Shown: piece by piece, positions 56,578-64,000 of the stretch
How the letters are laid out: each line of letters opens with the position of its first letter
Position numbering within the stretch: position 1 is the first letter of the stretch
NCBI GenBank assembly: GCA_007449985.2
Contig: VIIQ02000007.1
Location: 372,001-436,000, forward strand
From: Desmodesmus armatus
Taxonomy: Eukaryota > Chlorophyta > Chlorophyceae > Sphaeropleales > Scenedesmaceae
Direction: 5' to 3'
Length of the DNA: 64,000 nt
Made by a program: the position numbers and the translations under genes
The notes under the pieces: model-generated
What the model saw: the letters and a program-made list of their open reading frames with translations, nothing else
Told to the model about the DNA's origin: nothing
Databases searched by the model: none

Positions 56578-59437
56578 CCCGCCCCTGAGCCGCCCCCAAG
56601 TGGGAGCGTCGATTCATCATGTGCAATGCACATGTTGACTTTTGTACAACAGCAGCTGCCAGTGCACCATGCTGCTTCATGCCCTGCCACAATCCTGCAC
56701 AAAATCGCAGCAACACACACGTGCACACGATGGCAGTAGATTCAACATTTACGGCCAGACAGGCCAACATGGAGCCTGTGATGCAATGACCTGACCCCTC
56801 TTCCCCGCCCCCCCAAACCCATCCATAACACGTACGCCGTGCTGCATCTGACCTGTATGCTGTGCTGCGTGCTGACCTGCATGCTGGGCTGCATGCATCC
56901 CTGTGTGCTGTGCAGGGTTTCAGGGAGCTGTATGACACCCCCCCCCCCCACACACACACACACCGTGCTTTACACGTATGCTGTGCTGCTTGCATTCATG
57001 CTGTGCAGGGTTTCAGGGAGCTGTATGACCCCATCCTGGCCTACAAGTACATCTACCCCACCATCACCAGCCAGGGCCAGCAGCTGCAGATGACACTCAC
57101 ACACCCACCAGAGAAGGTGAGCAGCAGCGTGCGTTGATGTGGTTGATACTCCGGCCATTGATGTATTTTTTGCAAGGCTTTGGAGCTACAAAGACAGCTC
57201 TTGTGGTGGTGACATGTGCAAAGCAGGCGTGAAGCAGCAGCCAGGCTTGCCTAAGCATTCTGCAACGTAGACAAGCACTCCATCTGGTGCAGTTTCTGCG
57301 TGACAGCCACGCATGGAAGCATTGTCACTGGTGAAAGCTACCAGGCAGGCTGCCTGCAAACTCCCTCACTCTTCGTTGTTTAGTAAGCTAGTTTAGGGTT
57401 TAGGTCTAAACCTTAAACCCTAACCCCCTTGTTCAGGGGTCTTGACAAGGTGCCTGTGCTGTCTTGTCCGCCTCGCTCCGCAGTACTCCAGTGCTGCCCC
57501 CCTGACTGCTGATGCCCGTCAGCGCATTGTGTCTGAGGTGTTTGACCTGCGGCGCTTTGTGACAGCCAGCATGACGGTGGGCCCTGCCAGCGGTGTGCTC
57601 AAGGGGATGCCCCAGGAGGACTGGAAGCCTCGGGACGTGGCACTCACAGTGCTCATTGACAGGTGCGGCTGTGCAGACGATGTGGGCATGAACTGTTCAA
57701 CACTGGGTTTGTCAAATCAGTACTTGCCCGCCAGCATTGACAGTCAGTCTTTGTGTGCATGTGTGTTGGCACTGGGAGAATAGTGGGGTTTCAACCATCC
57801 ATTGTATTGTGTGGCTGGCATGCAGATCGTCTTCGCTGTTGATAATGTTGTTAGAAGCAGTGATTAGTCAGTGGGGCAGTCATAGCAGTGATTAGTCAGT
57901 GGGGCAGTCATGGTTGTGGGCATTCAGTGCTGTGGAGAAGGAAGGTTGTGGAGAAGGAAGGGGGTGGGCGGTGGGCCGCGTGCACCAGCGCAGTAGTCTC
58001 AGCCTCCTAGCTTGCTCAGGTAACAGTCCTGGTGACAGTCACCACAGGGGCAGCAACTGCTGTGTCACAGCAGCAGCCATACTGTTAGTATGAACGGGTC
58101 CGGTGTGATGGGACGTCGCCTTATGCGGTGTGTGTTGGGGCACGTTGCAGGTCCACAGCGCGCCTGTCATCTGGCCAGCGCACTGCCCTGAATGACATAG
58201 AGGAGGTCCACAAAGAGGAGCGGGAGGGGCAGGCGTACTTTGTGTACGAGCACACATCACAGGTAGAGACCGCAGCGCCTTGAAGGATGTAGGCCATTTC
58301 AACATATATTTGTCTGTGGGCCTGCAGAATGCAAATTCCAGCAGTTGCTGAGGGCAGCAGCATCGACCGTGTGGCATCACAGGCGCAGCGGCCAACACCT
58401 GCTTGGGGAGCTGCCATCACTGCATAGGGCGGCCAACGGCACTGCGCGTCACAGAACAGCGCCTTTTTGTGGCAGCATTGTCGTCTGAGTTCAGGCAGGA
58501 GCAGCAATCACCTGTCCCTTACAGCAGTGTTGGCCAATGCTGAGTAGCTGGGACAGCGTTCACAAGTAGTCAGGGTTAGCTGGTGTATTGCTACAGCCCC
58601 TGGTAGCCACATTTGCTTGGTTGTGATGATGATGAACAGTGATGTGTGGTGCACAACAGTGTGAGCCTGTCCGTGGGTCTGTGTCCGTGTTGTTCACTGT
58701 TGTTATGATTGCTGTGACCTGTGTTTGTGCAGGGCTCCCCCACTGTGGCTAACCCTAAGCCTGAGACCTTCAGGCATGCCCTGGCCGTGAGCACTGTGCG
58801 GCCAGGCAATGATGGCACACCCTACCTGTACACACTCAACCTGTCGTGCCCACAGGTGTGTCGACGCAGACAATGCACACAGAGAGTGCATGCGAGTTAC
58901 ACCAGTACCAATGCTACCATAATAGTTGAGCATCGTGTGTGTGAGTGTGAGTGTGTGTGTGTGTGGGGGGGGGGTGCTTGTGCACATCATGCAGATATGG
59001 AAGCTTACACACATGCAGTTTCTGCCAGGGCTTGTGCCAGGCTGTTGACTGCTTTCTTCTGTAGCTACCTGCCGCTGCTGGCGTCAAACTGGGTGTCAGT
59101 GTGTGTCACAAGTGCTGACTCTGTGTTGGTGTCGTGTGGTGCAGACTCTCTGGAAGGAGCTGTCTGGCCCCTTCCAGCAAGCAGTTGACAGCTTCAGGCT
59201 GGTGGCGACAACACGGGACTACATCCCACCTGATCAGAACCCATGGTAAGGCTGATGCATTACACAGACAGGTTCGGTTGTTTTTCAGTAGGTTAAGGCA
59301 GGTACAATGTCAGGGATGGCTGCGGCAACAAGGCTGTCAGCTTTCACAACGGCAGTGCAGCAGATGAGGATTTGATGCTGCGCTGTGCGCCCTGCTGACT
59401 TGTTGTGTGTCCAAACCTGTGCAGGCTGTTCTTTTGA
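55830..59437 (+). CDS. PsbP-domain thylakoid-lumen protein
   Basis: Eight exons, 55830-55974, 56233-56363, 57009-57116, 57484-57662, 58151-58262, 58733-58855, 59145-59245 and 59425-59437, give 303 aa. The N-terminus is a bipartite plastid/lumen signal: a Ser/Arg-rich transit region (QRQFRVSGKCHGTRPFTSSL) then RRQLLSAVTAAAVLPALLEA and an AAAEA-type cleavage site; the twin arginine suggests Tat import. The mature part has the PsbP fold of the PPD group: GFRELYDPILAYKYIYPTIT, YSSAAPLTADARQRIVSE, LTVLIDRSTARLSSGQRTAL, YFVYEHTSQGSPTV, YLYTLNLSCPQ and a C-terminus DQNPWLFF. It acts in the thylakoid lumen; PPD relatives assist photosystem assembly or carotenoid-linked functions, but I cannot assign a specific PPD number. 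Intron 2 holds a C37 tract and a duplicated exon 3 start; intron 3 holds a telomere-like sequence. Confidence 0.88.
56540..56576. repeat. Homopolymer C tract (37 C)
   Basis: An uninterrupted run of C in intron 2 of the PsbP gene. Such tracts are prone to slippage and assembly error, so its exact length is uncertain. Confidence 0.9.
56855..57029 (+). repeat. Duplicated acceptor and start of PsbP exon 3
   Basis: The sequence gctgtgcagggtttcaggga, followed by gctgtatgac, occurs at 56908-56937 and again at 57000-57030. The second instance is the functional exon 3 start (57009). In the first, the exon stops after seven codons and runs into C11 and a CA repeat. The unit is about 92 bp and includes the preceding tgctgtgctg-rich intron. 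Confidence 0.85.
57390..57427. repeat. Interstitial telomere-like palindrome (TTTAGGG type)
   Basis: The sequence gtttagggtttagg, then tctaaacc, then ttaaaccctaacccc places about two plant-type TTTAGGG units head-to-head with about two CCCTAAA units. It lies in intron 3 of the PsbP gene, 57 bp before exon 4. Confidence 0.8.
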
Positions 59438-59547
59438 GGCGCCGTGGGTGCTTGATGAGGTGGTGCATCGGCGGTTAGTCATGGAGTTTTGAATGAAGTT
59501 CGAAATATGGTCGGTGATGTTGTCGCTGTTCGTGAGAAAGGTTGTGT

Positions 59548-59552
59548 TGTAA
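59548..59552 (+). terminator. Candidate polyadenylation signal TGTAA of the PsbP gene
   Basis: TGTAA lies 111 bp after the PsbP stop and 88 bp before the next start codon, on the same strand. It fits the chlorophyte signal but is a 5-bp match. Confidence 0.45.
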
Positions 59553-59640
59553 TGGCGGTGTGGGTTGGTCGCTGATCTGGTGTGTTAACTGCAGCAGACT
59601 TGACGGTGCAAGTATCTGCTGATCAAAGTGCTCATCCACC

Positions 59641-62600
59641 ATGGCAGAAAGCAACGACGCTGGCAATGAGGCGCCACTGCAAGAACTGAAAACAACAGAT
59701 GGCCACAAATCAGGCAGTGTCTTCGCAGCTTGGCTGGCACCAAAAGGGCCTGGCAGTCTGGCAGTCCTGACAGCAGGAGCAGATGGCGTTCTGTCACAGA
59801 GGCAGATTAGGCCAACACAGACAGAACAGCGCACACAGCTTGACCGGGAGTGCAAGGGAGGGAAGGGAATCAACTGTATGGACATCAGCCCCGACCGCAC
59901 AAAGGCAGCTGTGGCCATCAACCACAACCACTTTCAGGTGGGAGCTGTCTTCACAGCTGGCTGGTGCATCAGTAACAGGCTCCTGGTGCATCAGCAAAAG
60001 GCACCTGGTGACGAAAGTTTTTGACAGCCAGTACACCCTATCAATCAGAGTAGTCACCTGACGAAACGATACACAGCAGCTGCGATCCTTTGTCTGCATC
60101 CGCTGAGTAACCCTGCACTCATGCCCCAACGTTGGCGTCCTTGTGTGTGCTGTGCATGCCGCTGCAGCTGGTGACACTGGGTGACGCCAACGACATCAAC
60201 GACATGCAGACCATCACCAAGAGCAAACTTGCAGCCCACTGCTGCTGCTGGAGCAAGGACGGCAGATATGTGCTGACAGCAGGGGACTGTGGCGCTGTGA
60301 AGCTGGTGGAGATCACCGAAAAGAAACGCTCGGTACGCTCCACATGAACATGTTGTGCCAGGGGTCAAAGCCGCAGAGAAATGTAAGCGACACGTAGGTC
60401 AGACCTCAGTGTGAGAGCTCCTGCAGCTGCCGTAGCGCTTTCAAGGCCGTGCAGCACAACACCAGTGTTCTCCATCTGCCTGCCTGGCCCCTGCACCCTG
60501 CAGGCTGTCTCAGGCTGCATGGTTGAGGGCAAGTATGTGCGCGGGCTTGCCATGGACCCAGACAACAAGTTCTGGGCCACAGCATCAGCAGACGGCACGC
60601 TGCAGGTGTGGGAGCTGCAGGCGGGCGGCCAAACGAGCACTCAGGACGCACTCAAGAAGGTGGCGCCCCAGGTGGGAAGATTTGGCAATGATGACAGCCA
60701 TTGCAGTGGTGGCGGTGGCGGTGATTGCGACGCAAGAAGTGGTGGCAACGGGTTGGGGTGGGTGTGGTGTGGTTGGTGGTGGGGGGGGGGGGGGGGGGCA
60801 CCACAGGAGACAACAGCAGCAGTGGCACCCACAGGGTCCTGCTACTGCAGTGTTGCTCTGCTCTGAGGTTTAGAGTGGTTTCACATGCTAACAGCGTGTT
60901 GACAAGAAGGGGCTGCTGGTTGTGCACCGTGCCATGCAAAGTGCGTGCTTGTACTGCTAGAGAGGCTGTGCAAAAGCAGGTGTGCTACTTGGTGTTGGCC
61001 AGGCCTGAGGGGTTGCTGTCAAGTTGCAGCGTAACTGAACCTGAAAGTCATGTTGTCAGCAGCTCCTATGTAATTCCTTCCCACCCCCTGTTTTCTGCTC
61101 GGCTTCAGGTTGGCAGTAATACGCCAGATGTCTGCATGACCTTGCCTGGTACAGCACCCTGCTGGCATTGGTAGCAACTTGTGCGGGTTTGTTGTCTGCA
61201 GGTTGACAGGGACAACCCTGATGCCAGGATTGGCCTGGCCTGGCACCCTGACGGCTCACTGCTGGCGGTGGCAGGTAGGGGAGTGGACTGTTTGACTAAG
61301 TGACTTGTCCTGCTGATAGGCTTCCTTTACACCCCAGGTTTCAGTAAATGGTCGGCTTGGGCTTCTGTACAGGCTACAGCGCTGCAGGTGCCATGTGCAT
61401 GTTGGACATATGAATTGCAATCAGCCATGTGCTGGCCAATGAGGGATTCACTGTGTTACTCACTGCATCACAAGATCGCCCCAACTGACGCGTACGTATG
61501 GATGTCTGCAGGCCAGGATAATGACGTGCTGCTGCTGGAGCGCCTGAACTGGCACACTACTGGATACCTGACAGGCGGCCATATTGGATCAGTCAGGGTC
61601 ATCGCCTTCTCACCCAATGGTGTGTACTCAACGCTCACTGTGGCCGCACCACCTGACATTTTGGGTGCAGCTTTCTGTGGATTCATTACTCTCTTGTTTG
61701 TTACAAAGCTGTGAACGAGAGCAGGATCTACTTGCAGGCAAGCATAGCCTCCTGTGGCATGTCGTCACGGCATACTTGCTTGTGCTGGCTGACTTCGCTG
61801 CGTGTCGACAGCGCCCGCCCCCTTGCCCTCTTGCACACACGCTGGCATCTTCATTCAACATGTTTCAAGTGTCATCTGACGGATGTTGTTAAGCAATGGG
61901 CTGTCAACAGTGCTGTTGCTTGAACAATCAGCAGTGAACCCACATGCGCTCACCTTGCCGCCCCTGCAGGTGTGTATGCTTCCACTGGTGGCGATGATGG
62001 CAGGGTGGTGGTGTGGATGGTAGAAAGTAAGATACAGGTGAGCGCACCAGTCTTCTGTCTGGCGGCTGGCATGCTCTCTGAAGCAGCTGCTGCCTGAACG
62101 TCTGGCTAGCAGCTTGGGTGTGTGATGGGTTCCTGGCTGTCTGTTGGTATTGCTGTACAAGATGCAGATGGATGGTCAGGTCACTGGCCGATGGGGTGAC
62201 TCGGTGTGAGAGTGCAGTACCAAACAAAGTATTGAAGTTCAAGCCTGTCAGTGCATCCTGAAAGTTGTACCTGCTGCTGTATCATGCAGGTGGCTGCCCG
62301 GCAGCTGCCAGCACCCCCCAGCAGCTTGCAGTGGCACCCCTCAGCCAACATGCTGCTGTGCGGCACAGCGGGCGGCGGCTATGCGATATGGATCAGCACA
62401 GTGCCAACAGACACGTAAGCTACTGCTGGTGCTGCTACAGGGTTGACGTCGGCTGCTCCACATTGCACATGGTATCCATGCGTAAAATCAATGCAGCACC
62501 TGATAAGGGCAAAGGCATCTGCAGTGTGCCAATGTATTGAGGTTGATTGAAGACAAGCGCGCAGAGTGCAGGATGGGGGCATGTTCTGCAACTGGGCTGT

Positions 62601-63851
62601 CTGCTGACCTCCCTGTGCCCTTGCCCACCTGCACCCGCACTCCCCCCCCCCCCCCCCCCCCCGCCATAATTTTCCCCGCTGCCGCAGTGACTCCAACCTG
62701 CCCAGCCCCTACAAGTCAATCGATGAGGTTGAGATGGAGGCGGACGTGGCAGCAGCAGAGGCAGCAGCCGAAGCAGGTGGGTGATTGCTGTTTGTGTCTC
62801 GTGTATTGGGTGGACTTCCCTTCGACGCCATCGTTTGGGGTGTACGGTTTTTTGCGGCAAATTTGACCGTGGCGAAGGACGCCTCGTCTTGGTTGTACGA
62901 TGACTACCCAAAACATGACGATGGGGGAGTGAGGGGCGTGGCGGATTCAATGTGTTGGAGCTGCTGCTGTGGTCTTTGCTGAGCGGCCAGGTGGAACGGC
63001 TGTTGCGAGGTGTTCTCGACCTCTTCAGAGTGCAAGCAACTGCCACACATGTGTTCATGAGTTGCCTGCAGCGCGTAGACCAATGAAGGCTAGCCGGCAC
63101 CTGTGCTGACCGGCTTCCACAATGATCCAGAAGCTTTGGTCAGCATCAAAGATTTGGAAGACATGTGCCGTGCCGTGCCATGCTGAGCTGTGCCGTGCTG
63201 CGTCATGCTGCTGTGCTGTGCTGTGCTGTCGTGCTCCACAGAGCTAGAGGATGACGACATGGAGGATGGGGATGGAGGGGCTGTCATCAAACGCAGGGGC
63301 CTCAGGAAGACAGCAGCAGCATCAGACGCAGGACCTGCAGGTGCGACCAAGCAGCTGCATGTGTTTGAAAGAAGATCATGAACCAGGCATGGTTGACACG
63401 TGCTGCCGTTGCGCCGCAAAAGTGGCAGCATTTCCGGGCTTCAAATCGGTGCAGTTTGCATGGAGCAACGCGTGGTGTGATTTATACATGCGGCTCATGC
63501 GCACACTAATGCAATTTGTGCTGGCATGTGTGCATGCGTTGAGTCCTGCAGGCATGTGTGTTAGCAGTTCGCAATGACAATCCGAGCATGCACAGCAGCA
63601 TTGAAGGGAAGTTTCACAACAGCATCAGCGTCCGTGTCCTGCTTCATCTGCAGTCGTGCTGTGTCCTGCTGCGCTGTGGCGTGCTGTGCTGTTGCAACTG
63701 CAGGTGCTGACGTTGAGGACATGTTGGACCAGTTGGATGCAGTCATGGAGGAAGCAGCAGCAGAAGGCAAGGGAGGAGGCACGGCCAGCCACCACCCTTC
63801 AGCAGCTGGTGGTCGCTACCCCACCTCCACCTTCGCCTATGCTGCCAGCAG
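59641..63851 (+). CDS. WDHD1/Ctf4 (AND-1)-like WD40 replisome protein, 5' part
   Basis: Ten exons in phase: 59641-59937, 60168-60332, 60504-60671, 61202-61274, 61512-61619, 61970-62037, 62290-62414, 62688-62776, 63242-63340 and 63704-63851; the gene continues past the window. The start is MAESNDAGNEAPLQELKTTD. WD40 blades include KGINCMDISPDRTKAAVA, LAAHCCCWSKDGRYVLTAGD, RGLAMDPDNKFWATASADGT then LQVWEL, IGLAWHPDGSLLAVAG, GGHIGSVRVIAFSPNGVYAS then TGGDDGRVVVWMV, and LQWHPSANMLLCGTAGGGYA. An acidic linker follows (IDEVEMEADVAAAEAAAEAG, ELEDDDMEDGDGGAVIKRRG). An N-terminal WD40 propeller plus acidic linker is the layout of Ctf4/WDHD1, which links CMG helicase to DNA polymerase alpha and cohesion factors in the nucleus. 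The SepB and HMG parts would lie beyond the window, so the call rests on the WD40 half. Confidence 0.72.
60781..60798. repeat. Homopolymer G tract (18 G)
   Basis: A run of G in intron 3 of the WDHD1-like gene, preceded by GGTTGGTGGT. The length may be unreliable. Confidence 0.85.
62642..62662. repeat. Homopolymer C tract (21 C) near an acceptor
   Basis: Ends 25 bp upstream of the GCCGCAG acceptor of exon 8 (62688) of the WDHD1-like gene, where it could act as the polypyrimidine tract. Confidence 0.8.
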
Positions 63852-64000
63852 GTAGGAGAGACCGATTTTTGTTGAGTGATGGATGGTGCGAAACTGGTCT
63901 GGTACGTAGGTTCTGGGAAGGCATGGGGAGGACGTCTCATACATGGTCGTTGAAAACCTCTCGCACCCTTGCTTGATGCCAGCCTCTTGCTGTCCACATG
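63852..64000 (+). other. Intron of the WDHD1-like gene, cut by the window end
   Basis: Starts with GTAGGA after the codon fragment ag at 63851. No further exon can be recognised before the end of the window. Confidence 0.5.

Noticed and set aside
61735..61790. A possible extra exon in the WDHD1-like gene (GKHSLLWHVV in phase after CAG)
   Set aside because: It is in phase, but the direct join from 61619 to 61970 gives a proper WD40 strand (FSPNGVYASTGGDDG); inserting this piece would interrupt the blade.

Overview
The window is nuclear DNA of a green alga (Chlorophyta). Genes carry many short spliceosomal GT-AG introns, and reading frames continue only when exons are joined. The coding sequence is rich in CTG/CAG-type low complexity, TGTAA (the chlorophyte polyadenylation signal) follows some stop codons, and one gene encodes a plastid thylakoid-lumen PsbP-domain protein. 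I cannot name the genus. All exon coordinates are my own reading of splice sites, reading phase and protein-family fit.

Layout. 1-4.6 kb: a SET-domain methyltransferase gene (+). 5.5-6.9 kb: an unrecognised gene (-). 8.0-11.7 kb: RNA polymerase III subunit RPC7 (-). 12.5-13.9 kb: a small single-pass membrane protein (+). 16.0-16.4 kb: a fragment of a polytopic membrane protein (-). 18.0-43.3 kb: a tandem segmental array of four units, A to D. Units A-C each carry an intact seven-exon gene for a secreted CHRD-fasciclin (FAS1) protein (+), facing a broken SLC17-like MFS transporter gene (-). Unit D is a decayed 5' stub. Unit A has a 982-bp hAT-type element and unit C a 1,048-bp fragment of a non-LTR retrotransposon; the sister units show the empty sites. 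43.7-44.1 kb: a small hevein-domain secreted protein (-). 45.3-47.5 kb: a secreted right-handed beta-helix protein with several frame breaks (+). 48.0-50.5 kb: omega-amidase/NIT2 (-). 51.3-55.4 kb: a FUS/TAF15/ZRANB2-like RNA-binding protein with one RRM and several RanBP2 zinc fingers (-). 55.8-59.4 kb: the PsbP-domain protein (+). 59.6 kb to the end: the 5' part of a WDHD1/Ctf4-like replisome WD40 protein (+).

The most unusual feature is a repeated pattern. In five ordinary genes (SET, RPC7, NIT2, FUS-like, PsbP) short segments spanning an intron-exon junction are tandemly duplicated, leaving one functional exon next to one or more decaying copies in the intron. In RPC7 one acceptor junction has expanded into an intronic minisatellite of about nine copies. 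With the 8-kb segmental array, this suggests a genome in which tandem duplication is unusually active across size scales. Apart from the array, the genes look like unrelated housekeeping neighbours; several pairs are divergent (RPC7/small membrane protein, FUS-like/PsbP) and may share promoters.
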